Shown: one piece after another, positions 47,877 to 57,893 of the stretch
How positions within the stretch are numbered: position 1 is the first letter of the stretch
Layout: each line of letters opens with the position of its first letter
Source: a bacterium 210917-SL.2.15
GTDB lineage: Bacteria; Bacillota; Clostridia; Oscillospirales; Oscillospiraceae
Assembly: GCA_020555605.1 (NCBI GenBank)
Contig: JAJCJC010000002.1
Coordinates: 124,001-188,000, forward strand
Length of the DNA: 64,000 bases
Direction: 5' to 3'
The notes under the pieces: model-generated
Told to the model about the DNA's origin: nothing
What the model saw: only the letters and a program-made list of their open reading frames with translations
Databases searched by the model: none
Made by a program: the position numbers and the translations under genes

Positions 47877-48726
47877 CGTGACGATGAAACTGAATATGGA
47901 CCGCTACCTCCTGCTGGCCCTGGAAGAGGACATTACCAGCGAGGATGTATCGGCCAACGCGGTGATGGATCAGCCCTGCTTGGGTGAGGTGGAGCTGATC
48001 TGCAAACAAAGCGGCGTACTTGCAGGCCTGCAGGTGTTTTCCCGCGTGTTTGAATTGCTGGACGAGCGCTTTACCATGGAATCGTTCTGTGCCGACGGCG
48101 ATCGGGTGGAACCGGGCCAGCGTCTGGCCCTGCTGCGCGGCGACATCCGCGCCCTGCTCTCCGGCGAGCGTACAGCGCTGAACTTTTTGCAGCGCATGAG
48201 CGGCATCGCCACCCATACCGCCGAACTGGTGTCCCTGCTGCAGGGCAGCGGCATCACGCTGCTGGACACCCGCAAAACCACCCCCAACCTACGGATCTTT
48301 GAAAAATATGCCGTCACCGTGGGCGGCGGCACCAACCACCGCTACAACCTCTCCGACGGCGTGATGCTCAAGGACAACCATATCGGCGCCGCCGGCGGCA
48401 TCAAACCCGCCGTGGCGCGCGCCCGCGCCTACGCGCCCTTTGTGCGCAAGATCGAGGTGGAAACCGAAACGTTGGAACAGGTGCGCGAGGCGGTAGAAGC
48501 CGGAGCGGACATCATCATGCTCGACAACATGGATCCGGATACGATGAAGGAGGCCGTGGCTCTGATCGCAGGCCGGGCGCAGACGGAATGCTCCGGCAAC
48601 GTTACCGCAGAAAACATTGCACAGCTGCGGGATATCGGCGTCGATTATATCTCCTCCGGCGCGCTGACCCATTCCTCCCCGATCCTCGACTTGTCGTTGA
48701 AACATCTTCACCCCATCGAAGCTTAA
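47863..48726 (+). CDS. nadC: Nicotinate-nucleotide pyrophosphorylase NadC
   Basis: The protein has 287 residues. It decarboxylates quinolinate with PRPP to nicotinate mononucleotide. Landmarks are LLALEEDITSEDVSA, ERTALNFLQRMSGIATHTAE, LLDTRKTTPNLR, AVTVGGGTNHRYNLSDGVML, KDNHI and IEVETETLEQV. The ATG overlaps the end of nadB by 14 bases and has AGGAGG. Confidence 0.97.
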   Translation: MSISDVTMKLNMDRYLLLALEEDITSEDVSANAVMDQPCLGEVELICKQSGVLAGLQVFSRVFELLDERFTMESFCADGDRVEPGQRLALLRGDIRALLSGERTALNFLQRMSGIATHTAELVSLLQGSGITLLDTRKTTPNLRIFEKYAVTVGGGTNHRYNLSDGVMLKDNHIGAAGGIKPAVARARAYAPFVRKIEVETETLEQVREAVEAGADIIMLDNMDPDTMKEAVALIAGRAQTECSGNVTAENIAQLRDIGVDYISSGALTHSSPILDLSLKHLHPIEA

Positions 48727-48821
48727 ACAGGCAGACGCGAATTCCCGCGCAGGGATTCGCTCTTCGCTTTTCCATTCCTCTCCCCGGAGGAACCGTATTC
48801 TAATCCGAAAGGAGCGTTTTT

Positions 48822-49367
48822 ATGGCTGGGGAAGACCGGCGCAAAAAAATACTGCAGCTGCTCAAGGGGCAGATCCTGAACGGCTCGCAGCTGGCAAAAC
48901 AGCTCAACGTCAGCCGGCAGGTTATCGTGCAGGACATCGCCTTGCTGCGTACCTCCGGCAGCGAGATCCTCTCCACCCGCCAGGGCTATATTCTCTCGGC
49001 GGACAATACCTGTACCCGCACCTACCACGTCCGCTGCCCTGAGGCTGAGATTGAACCGATGCTCAACGTGTTTGTGGACGCTGGCGGCACGGTGCAGGAT
49101 ATTTTTGTGATCCACAACACCTACGGAGTGATCCGCGCCGAGCTGCATCTGTGCAACAGGCGGGAGGTGAAACAGTTTATCGAAAGCATCCACACCGGCC
49201 GGGAAGCAGCCCTGCACGGGCTATGCAAAGGCGGTCACTGGCATACCGTTTCCGCCGACACGGAAAGCGCCCTGGATCTGATCGCCCAAGAGCTACGTGC
49301 CCGGGGCTACCTGATCGAACGGACCGGCAGCGAGCCGGGAAACGCAGGTGGCAGAAAAAGGGGCTGA
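48822..49367 (+). CDS. niaR: NiaR-type transcriptional repressor (HTH_11 + 3H domain)
   Basis: The protein has 181 residues. The N-terminal winged helix is RRKKILQLLKGQILNGSQLA, KQLNVSRQVIVQDIALLRTS. The C-terminal 3H domain carries the conserved histidines (YHVRCPE, IHNTYGVIRAELHL, HWHTVSAD). With niacin as corepressor, NiaR shuts NAD synthesis and uptake genes. AAAGGAG precedes the ATG. Its probable operator lies at the nadA promoter. Confidence 0.93.
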   Translation: MAGEDRRKKILQLLKGQILNGSQLAKQLNVSRQVIVQDIALLRTSGSEILSTRQGYILSADNTCTRTYHVRCPEAEIEPMLNVFVDAGGTVQDIFVIHNTYGVIRAELHLCNRREVKQFIESIHTGREAALHGLCKGGHWHTVSADTESALDLIAQELRARGYLIERTGSEPGNAGGRKRG

Positions 49368-49494
49368 TTTCCCGTTTTTGTAAACCTTTTTCCCTTATTT
49401 TTGTGGATTTTACCTCTTGTTGCACGCTATATGCCTCTGCTACAATAAAAAATACTTGATACTTCAATCGAAACTGAAAAGGATGGATGAACGC

Positions 49495-50382
49495 ATGAAT
49501 AACGCCGCATCTTTGACTAAGATGAAAAAAGATGAGCTCGTGGAGCTTTGCAAGCAGAAAGGCCTGACCGGTTATTCCAAATTGAAAAAGGACGAGCTGG
49601 TGGCGCTGCTGAGCGAAGCCATGGGTGCCGGCGCACAAGCGGCTCCCTCCGCCGCGCCCGAGCAGACCGAGGCCGCAGAGGAAACAACCGGCGCAGCAGC
49701 GCCCCGCACCGAAACAGCCGGCGCCGCCGACAGCGCATTGGGCCGCTACTGCACCGCGCTGGTCAATTTGTGGGGCATCGCCCCCGCCGCCATGGTGGCC
49801 GCAGTATACAATCAGTTTACCGGCTCCTCTGTTACCGCTGAAGACGCGGAAGCCGCCGCTTCCTGCCCCGTGGTGAACGGTGAGCTGATCCATAAAAACC
49901 TGGCCGACCGGGACAACGAGATTGCCGCGCTGCGCAAAAAGCAGGCGCATTACAATCACTATCTCCCCTCTGCCAACCATATCGACGATTATCTGGATGA
50001 GCGCTACCGCGAAAACACCCATGAATTTATCGCCATGCGCGATTTCATGGTGCGTTCTTTCCATATGAAGGAGGCTCTCGCCACAGCCAACGCCCTGCAT
50101 ATCCTGCAGTATTTGGACACCGAAACCGATGTGAGTTACCTGATGAGCCAGCTGGCCACCGCAGGCGTCCGCTTTGAAAACGACCAGCAGTTCCGCAATT
50201 TCGCTGTGCTGCTGAACCGCATGAAATCCACCGCCCGGTTCTGGGGCTTCTGCGGCCATACGCCGGAGGAAGCCGAAAACTTCGCCCCCAAGCGCGGCAC
50301 CGTTCATGTGTATAAGGTGGGGCGCAACGATCCCTGCCCCTGCGGCAGCGGCAAAAAGTATAAAAAGTGCTGCGGCCGGTAA
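49495..50382 (+). CDS. Rho_N/SAP-like and SEC-C motif protein
   Basis: The protein has about 295 residues from [20 protein letters not shown]; a start at 49483 is also possible. Residues 6-42 form a Rho_N/SAP-like module (two KKDELV repeats), then an Ala/Glu/Thr-rich linker to about residue 80, a helical middle, and a C-terminal SEC-C zinc motif ([20 protein letters not shown]). SEC-C motifs bind zinc and often ribosomes or SecB-like partners. Function unknown. Confidence 0.8.
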   Translation: MNNAASLTKMKKDELVELCKQKGLTGYSKLKKDELVALLSEAMGAGAQAAPSAAPEQTEAAEETTGAAAPRTETAGAADSALGRYCTALVNLWGIAPAAMVAAVYNQFTGSSVTAEDAEAAASCPVVNGELIHKNLADRDNEIAALRKKQAHYNHYLPSANHIDDYLDERYRENTHEFIAMRDFMVRSFHMKEALATANALHILQYLDTETDVSYLMSQLATAGVRFENDQQFRNFAVLLNRMKSTARFWGFCGHTPEEAENFAPKRGTVHVYKVGRNDPCPCGSGKKYKKCCGR

Positions 50383-50421
50383 ACACTATCCGCTGCGGCG
50401 CGGTCACGGAGGTGGGTTCCC

Positions 50422-51264
50422 GTGAACGTTGATCTCAGTTCCCTGTCCAAACTTCTGGGCCACCTGACGCTGGAGAGCGTTCTCTCGTCCCTGCTGACCC
50501 TGCTGGTCTGCCTAGTCGTCATCAAGATCCTCTCCCGTCTGGTGCGGCGCATCCTTCAACGCACCCAGTTGGACGAGCGGCTTCAGAAATTCCTGCTCAG
50601 CGGATTGCGCATCCTCGGCTATATCGTCACGGTAATCATCGTGGCGCAGAGTCTGGGCATCCCTTCCACCTCGCTGGTGGCGCTGCTCAGCGTAGCCTCA
50701 CTGGCGGTCTCGCTGGCAGTGCAGGGGCTGTTGTCCAATGTGGCCGGCGGCATGATACTGCTCACCTCGCGTCCCATCTCGTTGGGCGACTATGTGGAGG
50801 TAGCCGGTGTCACCGGTTATGTGGACGAGATCGGCATGGTGTATACCAAGCTCCACACCGACGACGGACAGGCCATCATGCTGCCCAATTCCAGCATTTC
50901 CGGCGAACGCATTACCAACTATTCCACCCTAGGCCGCCGCCGCATCGTGCTGTCCATCGGCGTGTCCTATGATGCCGCCGCCCCAGAGGTCCGCGCGGCG
51001 TTGCTGGAAGCCGCCGCCGGCATTGAAACCCTGCTGGACGATCCCGCGCCAGCGGTATATGTGACGGCTTACCAGGAAAGCTGCATTGAATATACCATTT
51101 ACTGCTGGTGCGCATGGGATGTTTTCCTGAGCAGCAAGCTGAAGCTGAACGAAGCCATCAAGTGTGCGCTCGATCAGCGTTGCATTGAAATTCCCTATAA
51201 TTACCTCAATGTCCGCATTCTGGACAACAGTGCGGCACCGCCTGACGGACAGGCACGGGTATAA
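50422..51264 (+). CDS. mscS: MscS-family small-conductance mechanosensitive channel
   Basis: It starts at a GTG after GGAGGTGGG; 280 residues. Three N-terminal helices, with the pore helix VASLAVSLAVQGLLSNVAGGMILL, are followed by the beta domain (RPISLGDYVEVAGVTGYVDE, TDDGQAIMLPNSSISGERIT NY) and the C-terminal domain. It releases solutes on hypo-osmotic shock. Confidence 0.94.
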   Translation: MNVDLSSLSKLLGHLTLESVLSSLLTLLVCLVVIKILSRLVRRILQRTQLDERLQKFLLSGLRILGYIVTVIIVAQSLGIPSTSLVALLSVASLAVSLAVQGLLSNVAGGMILLTSRPISLGDYVEVAGVTGYVDEIGMVYTKLHTDDGQAIMLPNSSISGERITNYSTLGRRRIVLSIGVSYDAAAPEVRAALLEAAAGIETLLDDPAPAVYVTAYQESCIEYTIYCWCAWDVFLSSKLKLNEAIKCALDQRCIEIPYNYLNVRILDNSAAPPDGQARV

Positions 51265-51274
51265 ACGCATTTTC

Positions 51275-51314
51275 GCGGGCGGCTTCTGACAGGAAGCCGC
51301 CCGCTTTCTCTCTT
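51275..51314 (+). terminator. Terminator after mscS
   Basis: GCGGGCGGCTTC and GAAGCCGCCCGC form a perfect 12-bp stem, then TTTCTCTCTT. Confidence 0.88.
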
Positions 51315-51462
51315 GCACCTGGAAAAATTTTTGATAAATCTTTATGAAGATGTACAACATTTGGCCTTCTTCATCTGTATAAAGGACAAAAGCGGCAAGA
51401 ACAACCGCCACAAACAAAGCCAGTTAAAGGCTGAAAACCACATGAGAAAGGAATCGATCCAT

Positions 51463-51840
51463 ATGAAAAAGAACGCTATCACCGCCGCGGCCCTGTGCGC
51501 CACGCTGTCTCTGTCCCTCGTCCTGACAGCCTGCGCCGTGCCGGGCAGCCATACCGGCAGCAGCGTCTCTGCCACAGAGAATGTGCAGATCCCCACCCCT
51601 TTCATCGACTGCGGAACCCAGGAGGACGCGGAAACGCTGGCTGGCTTCGACACTGTGGCTCCCCTGAACATCGACGGCTACCCCATCCGTACTTTCCAAG
51701 CCATGACCAGCGAAAGCGGCAATATGATCCAGATCTTTTTCACCAATAAAAACGCCGGGGAGATCCTGATGCGCAAGGCGGCTGGCGCCGGCGATATCAG
51801 CGGCGGTGACCTCCGCACTTGGGGCCCTGCTGAGGACTGA
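51463..51840 (+). CDS. Small lipoprotein, possibly truncated
   Basis: The protein has 125 residues from ATG 51463 (MKKNAITAAALCATLSLSLV). The lipobox is LTAC, so it should be lipid-anchored outside the membrane. The body (TPFIDCGTQEDAETLAGFDT, FFTNKNAGEILMRKAAGAGD) looks conserved, but the end, ISGGDLRTWGPAED, looks out of register, suggesting loss of the natural C-terminus by frameshift or rearrangement. Role unknown. Confidence 0.65.
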   Translation: MKKNAITAAALCATLSLSLVLTACAVPGSHTGSSVSATENVQIPTPFIDCGTQEDAETLAGFDTVAPLNIDGYPIRTFQAMTSESGNMIQIFFTNKNAGEILMRKAAGAGDISGGDLRTWGPAED

Positions 51841-52195
51841 TCGGTCTCCCGCCCCCCACTCAAAACACGAAAGGTGGCCAAATCAGTGAAATCCTGTCCT
51901 TCCCTGCCCCGATGCCGGGCTCCCCTCTCCGGCCGGCTGCTGGACGGCTTTTCCCGATTTCTCCTGGACATCGTGGCTCTTTTCGCCGCAGACGTATATC
52001 TATACCGCTTACGATTCGGGAATGGCCGAAGGGAGCCTGTTCTCCTGATTCCATTGGAGCAGGCAGCCTGAGCGCCGCCCTGCTCCAAAAATGGTGGACT
52101 TTTTCCCCACCATCGGATAGAATACAAGTAATCCCTGTGTATCTTTTCCCGCGCCCATTCCGGGGATCATCTTAAAACGATCGGAGGACGCTTCC
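51841..52195. other. 355-base stretch without a recognised gene
   Basis: Short frames exist on both strands but none has a ribosome site plus a recognisable sequence. It may contain the lost end of the lipoprotein gene or another relic. Confidence 0.5.
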
Positions 52196-53155
52196 ATGGC
52201 GCTGTTTGGAAAAAAGAAAGCCGCAAAAGAACCTTCCCCACCCGAAAAATGTAGCGGACAAGCTGCGCCGCAGCCGGTTCTGCAGCAGGACCGGACAACG
52301 CAGGACACGTTTCAGCACGTCTTTTTCCTTCAGCTCCTGTTCCGCAAAACGCCCACACCACCCTCCGCAGAAGCACTGCAGGCCGCAGCCGAAGCGAAAT
52401 TCGGCCCGGTGGACATCATTACGGGCCGGGATGGGCAGGGACTGTGCAGCTTCGCGGTCAAAAAATACACCTGCCACTTCAAAGATGCATCCCTGCCTGC
52501 ACAGGTGAATTTTTACAGCCTGTTGGAGGGCGGCGCGAAAAAAGAATTGCCGCCCCTGCAGCGCACGCAGTTTTGGGATGTGCCCGACGGGGCGGCGCTG
52601 TATGACAGCTGCCCTCATATCCTGGCGCTTTCCGATTTCATGTCCGCCGGCCTGCCTGTCCGGGACCGGTGCAACCTGCTGATGGATTGGCTGGAGGCCT
52701 CCCTGACGCTGCTGCCGGATTGTGCGGCAGTGTTCACTCCCTCCTCGGGCAAGCTGGTGACGGCAGAATCTGTGCGCACTTCCCCGGCGCAAGGCCCGGA
52801 CCGGTTCATTGCCCACTGCGTGAATGCGCGCTTTTTCAACATCGACGGTACGCAGGACGACCACATCGTGGATACCACCGGCCTGTTCTCGATCGATCTC
52901 CCCGACCTGCAATATCATTTCCACACTCTGGATCCTAATTTTGTGGTAAATCACGCCTACAACCTGGCCTCTTATCTTCTGGCCAATCCGGAAGCGATCC
53001 GCTCCGGTGATACGGTGGACGGCATCGATCCCGCCACCGGTACCATATGCCGGGACATTCAGTGGCGCTGCCAGTATGAAGATGCCCTAATCCAACCGAT
53101 CCGACCGGTACTGGACGTTTGCCCCGGTTCCTTTGCAGCAGGACAGCGAGAATGA
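52196..53155 (+). CDS. DUF4261-like protein
   Basis: The protein has 319 residues: a lysine-rich start (MALFGKKKAAKEPSPPEKCS), then a globular region with LLMDWLEASLTLLPDCAAVF and DTTGLFSIDLPDLQYHFHTL, features that resemble DUF4261. CGGAGG precedes the ATG. No catalytic motif is recognised; function unknown. Confidence 0.6.
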   Translation: MALFGKKKAAKEPSPPEKCSGQAAPQPVLQQDRTTQDTFQHVFFLQLLFRKTPTPPSAEALQAAAEAKFGPVDIITGRDGQGLCSFAVKKYTCHFKDASLPAQVNFYSLLEGGAKKELPPLQRTQFWDVPDGAALYDSCPHILALSDFMSAGLPVRDRCNLLMDWLEASLTLLPDCAAVFTPSSGKLVTAESVRTSPAQGPDRFIAHCVNARFFNIDGTQDDHIVDTTGLFSIDLPDLQYHFHTLDPNFVVNHAYNLASYLLANPEAIRSGDTVDGIDPATGTICRDIQWRCQYEDALIQPIRPVLDVCPGSFAAGQRE

Positions 53156-53185
53156 CATTTGTTCGCAAAAGAAGGCGAAAACAAG

Positions 53186-53232
53186 ATACAGAGGGTAACT
53201 TTTGTCGAAAAAGTTACCCTCTGTATTGCTCT
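53186..53232. terminator. Terminator between DUF4261 gene and udp
   Basis: ATACAGAGGGTAACTTTT and its complement AAAGTTACCCTCTGTAT form a 17-bp stem between the convergent genes, ending about 60 bases before the phosphorylase stop. Confidence 0.88.
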
Positions 53233-53284
53233 TTATCGAATAAGTCACTATATCCAGCCAATGGACAGGGTCTTCTGCCGGGCA

Positions 53285-54055
53285 TCAACGGGCCGTCCGA
53301 TCCGCCTCGATCAGCCGCCGCAGGGCTTCTACGCCCACAGCGATGGCCCCCTCAGCGTCAAATACAGCATCCTGATCAAGCCCCGCTTTTTCCCGCTCCT
53401 GATTCCACAGGGCACTGAACACCGCTCCGCAACGCACGCCCCGTGCCGCCGCCACAGTGAACAGCGCCGCGCTCTCCATTTCACTGGCCAGCGTACCCAG
53501 CCGTTTCCAGGCCTCCCATTTGTACTGCAGCTCCGACGCCACTGGCATGGTTTCCGGCGCATGCTGCCCGTAAAAAGAATCCTTGCACTGGACCACTCCC
53601 GTGTGAAAGGGCTTCCCCAATGCACGGGCCGCATCCACCAGCGCACAGGCGGCGGAAAAATCCGGCACGGCGGGAAATTCAATGGGCGCGTATTCCCTGC
53701 TGGTGCCCTCCATGCGGATGGCGCCGGTGGCAATAATCACATCGCCGGCACGCACCGGAAGCGCCATGCCGCCGCAGGTCCCCACGCGGATCAACGTATG
53801 GGCGCCGATGGCAATGAGTTCCTCCATGGCAATGGCCGCCGACGGGCCGCCGATACCCGTGGAACAGACGCTGACACGCTCTCCTGCCAGGGTGCCGGTG
53901 TAAACCGTAAATTCCCGGTTCCGGGACACCTGCTCCGCTCCGTCAAACCGCGCGGCAATGGCCGCGCACCGCCCTGGATCGCCGGGCAGGATGCAGTACC
54001 GACCCACATCCCCCGCTTTACAGCGGATATGAAACTGTACTTCTTCTTTCTGCAT
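53285..54055 (-). CDS. udp: Uridine phosphorylase-type nucleoside phosphorylase
   Basis: The start ATG is at 54055 ([20 protein letters not shown]) after GGAGG; 256 residues. NP-I family landmarks are [17 protein letters not shown] (phosphate site), [31 protein letters not shown] and [14 protein letters not shown] (ribose site). The pattern fits uridine phosphorylase better than purine nucleoside phosphorylase. It is 30 bases from the TrkH gene on the same strand. Confidence 0.9.
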   Translation of the reverse strand: MQKEEVQFHIRCKAGDVGRYCILPGDPGRCAAIAARFDGAEQVSRNREFTVYTGTLAGERVSVCSTGIGGPSAAIAMEELIAIGAHTLIRVGTCGGMALPVRAGDVIIATGAIRMEGTSREYAPIEFPAVPDFSAACALVDAARALGKPFHTGVVQCKDSFYGQHAPETMPVASELQYKWEAWKRLGTLASEMESAALFTVAAARGVRCGAVFSALWNQEREKAGLDQDAVFDAEGAIAVGVEALRRLIEADRTAR

Positions 54056-54084
54056 CGAAAAACTACCTCCTTCAAACAACAGCC

Positions 54085-55536
54085 TTACCGGTTCGACCAC
54101 ACCGAAGGGAAAAACAGCAGAAGGATCGGCATGATCTCCAATCGTCCGGCCAGCATACCGAAACAGAAAAACAGCTTGGTCGGTGCGGAAAAGACATTGA
54201 ACGTGCTGGCCGGCCCAGCCAGTTCAACGCCGGTGCCGGTATTGCTGACGCAGGCAATGGCCGCGGATAGGCTGGTTCCCAGCGTGTGCCCGTCCACGGA
54301 ACTGACTGCGGCCAGCAGCAGGATAATAACAATATAGGAGAAAAAATAGAGCGAGGCCGCCGTCAACACCGGCTCTTCCACCCGACGGCCATCCACGCAG
54401 ATGGTGCGCACCACACGGGGGTGGATCACGCTGTGCAGCTGGCGGTGCATGATGCGGAAGAGCAGCGTGAAACGCTGCACCTTGATACCGCCTGCTGTAG
54501 AAGCGGAGCAGCCGCCCACTGCCATCAGGAGCAGCAGCAGCATTTGGGAAAAAGCAGGCCATTGCCCGAAATCCGTACTGGCAAAAGCGGTGGTACTGGA
54601 TACGGACACCGTCTGAAATACGGCGTGCCCAATGCTCTCCAGCGCACCGAGTCCGCTGTGCAGCATCAAATCAAGGGAGATCAGCACCATGACTGCCAGG
54701 AGCATGCGAAAATAAATACGGATCTCCGCATTGTCGCGAAAGCGCATGGTGCGCCGGATCAACACCAGATAAAGCACCGTGAAATTCAGGCTGGAGAGCA
54801 GCATGAACGCCACCACAATGACATTGACCGCCAGAGAGTTGTAAAAGCCAAGACTGGCCGATCGGCTGGAAAATCCACCGGTGGCCACGGTGGACATCGC
54901 ATGCACCAGACTGTCGTACCAACCCATGCCGGCAATGCGCAGGCAGACCGCCTCCGCTGCCGTCAAAATAATATAGATGTAATACAGGATTTTGGCGTTC
55001 TGCCCGATTTTCGGCACCAGCTTGGTTTTGATCGGCCCGGGACTTTCGGCCCGCAGCAGGAAAATACTGCCCGCGCCCCGCTTGGGCAGCAGAGCCAGCG
55101 TGAGCACCAAAACACCCATGCCGCCCAGCCATTGGGTCAGGCTCCGCCAGAACAGCAGTCCCCGCGGCAGTGCCTCCACATCGGCGATCAGCGTAGCGCC
55201 GGTAGTGGTAAAGCCCGAAACCGATTCAAACAGCGCGTCCATCACATTGGGGAACACGCCGCACATCCAATAGGGCGCCGCACCAAACGCGGAAATCACA
55301 ATCCAGCTGAACGCGACAGCAAAAAAGCCTTCCCGCACCTGGATTTTCTCTTTTCGCTCCTGCTGAAGGCACAGCAGCAGCAAGCCGAACACGGTGCAGA
55401 AAACCGCCGCGGTGCAAAACACAAACGCCACGGACCGCTCCCCATACAGCAGGGAGACCACCAGCGGCAGCAACATGCAGGCTCCTTCCAGGACCAGCGT
55501 CAAGCCCATCACTTTACAGATCAGGTTGTGATTCAT
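54085..55536 (-). CDS. trkH: TrkH/KtrB-type potassium uptake permease
   Basis: The start ATG is at 55536 ([20 protein letters not shown]); 483 residues. Four M1-P-M2 repeats are visible, with pore segments [52 protein letters not shown] and [16 protein letters not shown], whose Gly residues line the selectivity filter. No TrkA/KtrA regulator is seen nearby, so it must be encoded elsewhere. Confidence 0.94.
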   Translation of the reverse strand: MNHNLICKVMGLTLVLEGACMLLPLVVSLLYGERSVAFVFCTAAVFCTVFGLLLLCLQQERKEKIQVREGFFAVAFSWIVISAFGAAPYWMCGVFPNVMDALFESVSGFTTTGATLIADVEALPRGLLFWRSLTQWLGGMGVLVLTLALLPKRGAGSIFLLRAESPGPIKTKLVPKIGQNAKILYYIYIILTAAEAVCLRIAGMGWYDSLVHAMSTVATGGFSSRSASLGFYNSLAVNVIVVAFMLLSSLNFTVLYLVLIRRTMRFRDNAEIRIYFRMLLAVMVLISLDLMLHSGLGALESIGHAVFQTVSVSSTTAFASTDFGQWPAFSQMLLLLLMAVGGCSASTAGGIKVQRFTLLFRIMHRQLHSVIHPRVVRTICVDGRRVEEPVLTAASLYFFSYIVIILLLAAVSSVDGHTLGTSLSAAIACVSNTGTGVELAGPASTFNVFSAPTKLFFCFGMLAGRLEIMPILLLFFPSVWSNR

Positions 55537-55607
55537 CGCTCTCTCGCCTCTCCCGCAGACGGCGCCGCAGGCCCTTCCATACTCTCTTTCTTTGGCTTCA
55601 TTATAGC

Positions 55608-55642
55608 AAAGGCCGCCCCGATGTGCAAGCGGGGCGGCCTTT
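55608..55642. terminator. GC-rich inverted repeat between divergent trkH and ftsW-type gene
   Basis: AAAGGCCGCCCC and GGGGCGGCCTTT form a 12-bp stem just upstream of the ftsW-type promoter. It could be a terminator of antisense readthrough or a regulatory dyad. Confidence 0.5.
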
Positions 55643-55654
55643 GCACACAACGCT

Positions 55655-55683
55655 TTGTATTTCCCTGTAAAGTATGCTATAAT
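55655..55683 (+). promoter_or_regulatory. Promoter of the ftsW-type/PBP operon
   Basis: TTGTAT and a consensus TATAAT are 17 bases apart, about 90 bases before the ATG. Confidence 0.78.
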
Positions 55684-55775
55684 AAAGTACTTACCGTACT
55701 GTCTGTACGCAGCCGTGCCTGCGCCGGTTTCGCTCTGCAAAACGGTTCCATTCCAATCCACGAATCTAACGAAAT

Positions 55776-57893
55776 ATGGTGACGCTTTTGGATACTCTAC
55801 TGCAATCGTTCCAACAACTCCTCACAGGGCTTCAGAAGGGCCTCTCCAACGCTCTGTTTCCCGCCGCCTCGCTGGCCGGTGCGCTGGGTGCGGCGCTGAC
55901 GCTGGCGCTGCATGTGCTGGTCGCCGTGCTGGCAGTGCTCATCGTCTGGCGCTGCGCCGCCTCGCTGCTGCGCGGCCGGACAGAGGAAGAGCACTGGGGC
56001 TTTTTCAGCCTGCCCAACGGCGCAAAGCTTCCGCTGAACCACTGGGAAAACATCATTGGCCGGGCCGCTTCCTGCGACATCGTGCTCTCTTTGCCCACCG
56101 TGTCCCGCCAGCACGCCGCCGTGCAGCGGGACGAAGACGGCCTGTGGACCATTTACCCCCTGGGCGGCAAGGGCGGCGTGGCTGTCAACGGCAAAAAGGT
56201 GAACTACCAACGGGCCATCACCGTGGGCGACAAAGTGACCGTGGGCGGCGTGGATCTTTATTTCTTCCCCGCCAGCGCTGAAGAGCTGCGCCAGCAGACC
56301 CAGCGGCGTCAGCGCCCCGGCCGCCGTTTCAGGCCTACGACGACGCTGGCCTATCTTACAGCGTTTCAGGGACTTTTACTTCTGGAGCTGGTGTACGCCA
56401 AAGGCGCAGAGTTCACCTCTGTGCTCATCGGGTGCTTCGGCGTGCTGTGTGCGGCCATGTGGGGGCTGTACGCCCTGTACCGTTTGTTCCGGCGCACCGG
56501 ATTCGAACTGGAAAGCCTGGCGTTCTTCCTCACATCGCTGTGCCTGTGCGTCACAGCCTCTTCTTCGATTTCCACGCTACCCAAACAGACTGCTTCCGTG
56601 CTGTTGGGGCTGCTCGCCTTTGTCCTGCTGGGCTTGTTCCTGCGGGATCTGGCCATCGCCAAAAAACTGCGCTGGCCCGTGGCCATTGCCGCCTGCGCTC
56701 TGCTGGCCTTCAACGTACTCTTCGGCCAGCAGCTGTTCGGCGCGCGCAACTGGGTGAGCATCGGTCCATTATCGTTCCAGCCCTCAGAATTTGTGAAAGT
56801 GGCCTTCATTCTGGCCGGTGCAGAAACCATGGACCGCCTGTTCGCCCGCCGAAACCTGATTTTCACCATTCTCTTTTCCCTATTCTGCGTGGGATGCCTG
56901 GCGCTGATGAGCGACTTCGGCACGGCACTGATCTTCTTCATTGCCTTTCTGGCCATTGCTTTCCTGCGCAGCGGCGACCTTCCCAGCATCGCCATGATCT
57001 GTGCCGCAGCGGCAGCCGGCTGCGGCGTGGTGCTGAAATTCAAGCCTTACATCGCAAACCGCTTTGCCGCTTGGCGGCATGTGTGGGAATTTGCCGACAC
57101 CACCGGCTACCAGCAGACCCGAACTATGTCTGCAGCAGCCAGCGGCGGGCTGTTCGGCAACGGAGCGGACAACGGCTGGCTCAAATATGTGGGCGCGTCC
57201 AACACTGACCTGGTGTTCGGCATGGTGGCCGAAGAACTGGGGCTGATCGTGGCCGTGCTGACGGTGGTATGTATCGTCACATTTTCTCTGTTCACCATAA
57301 AGGCTGCCGCCACCTCCCGCTCCACCTTCTACACCATCGCCGCCTGCTCCACCTCCACCATGCTGGTGTTTCAGACTGTCCTGAATGTGCTCGGGTCTGT
57401 GGATTTGCTGCCCCTGACCGGCGTGACGTTCCCCTTCCTCTCCTGCGGCGGATCCAGCATGATGGCCTGCTGGGCCTTGCTGGCTTTTATCAAAGCCGGA
57501 GACAACCGCCAGAATTCCGGTCTTGCCGTGCGCCTGCCGGGCCGAAAGGACGAACCGGTCCGCCCCGGCGGAGGCGGCGACCCTATGCTGGAATTCGATC
57601 CCTCTGTCTTTGACGACACCCCTGTTTCCCCCGCACGCCGTTCTCCTTCCGCCATCGACATTCCCCTGAGCGAACCGCGCCGTCACAGCCATGTAGACGA
57701 TGTGATGGCCGATCTCGGCAGCATCGACTTTGCCCATCTTGACACCATCGGCGAGGACTGCGGCATCGACGTTCCCCTGCCTGGCGAGGAGTGCGGCCGA
57801 AAACGGCGTTCTTCCATCGACATCCCCGTGGGAGACACCCGCTGGTCTTCCATCGATATTCCCATTGACAACCGGAAAGGAGCAAAGCGATGA
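55776..57893 (+). CDS. FtsW/RodA/SpoVE-type SEDS protein with N-terminal FHA domain
   Basis: The protein has 705 residues. An N-terminal helix (38-60) precedes an FHA domain at about 85-165 (IIGRAASCDIVLSLPTVSRQ, HAAVQ), which reads phosphothreonine. The SEDS membrane domain follows (about 190-575) with ARNWVSIGPLSFQPSEFVKV, LMSDFGTALIFFIAF, GASNTDLVFGMVAEELG and GVTFPFLSCGGSSMM. A long tail (about 580-705) contains repeated IDIPLS/IDIPVG/IDIPID motifs. SEDS proteins polymerise peptidoglycan glycan strands. The gene overlaps the PBP gene by four bases. Confidence 0.93.
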   Translation: MVTLLDTLLQSFQQLLTGLQKGLSNALFPAASLAGALGAALTLALHVLVAVLAVLIVWRCAASLLRGRTEEEHWGFFSLPNGAKLPLNHWENIIGRAASCDIVLSLPTVSRQHAAVQRDEDGLWTIYPLGGKGGVAVNGKKVNYQRAITVGDKVTVGGVDLYFFPASAEELRQQTQRRQRPGRRFRPTTTLAYLTAFQGLLLLELVYAKGAEFTSVLIGCFGVLCAAMWGLYALYRLFRRTGFELESLAFFLTSLCLCVTASSSISTLPKQTASVLLGLLAFVLLGLFLRDLAIAKKLRWPVAIAACALLAFNVLFGQQLFGARNWVSIGPLSFQPSEFVKVAFILAGAETMDRLFARRNLIFTILFSLFCVGCLALMSDFGTALIFFIAFLAIAFLRSGDLPSIAMICAAAAAGCGVVLKFKPYIANRFAAWRHVWEFADTTGYQQTRTMSAAASGGLFGNGADNGWLKYVGASNTDLVFGMVAEELGLIVAVLTVVCIVTFSLFTIKAAATSRSTFYTIAACSTSTMLVFQTVLNVLGSVDLLPLTGVTFPFLSCGGSSMMACWALLAFIKAGDNRQNSGLAVRLPGRKDEPVRPGGGGDPMLEFDPSVFDDTPVSPARRSPSAIDIPLSEPRRHSHVDDVMADLGSIDFAHLDTIGEDCGIDVPLPGEECGRKRRSSIDIPVGDTRWSSIDIPIDNRKGAKR

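Noticed and set aside
51874..52071. A 65-codon plus-strand frame after the lipoprotein
   Set aside because: It has no recognisable sequence and a poor ribosome site.
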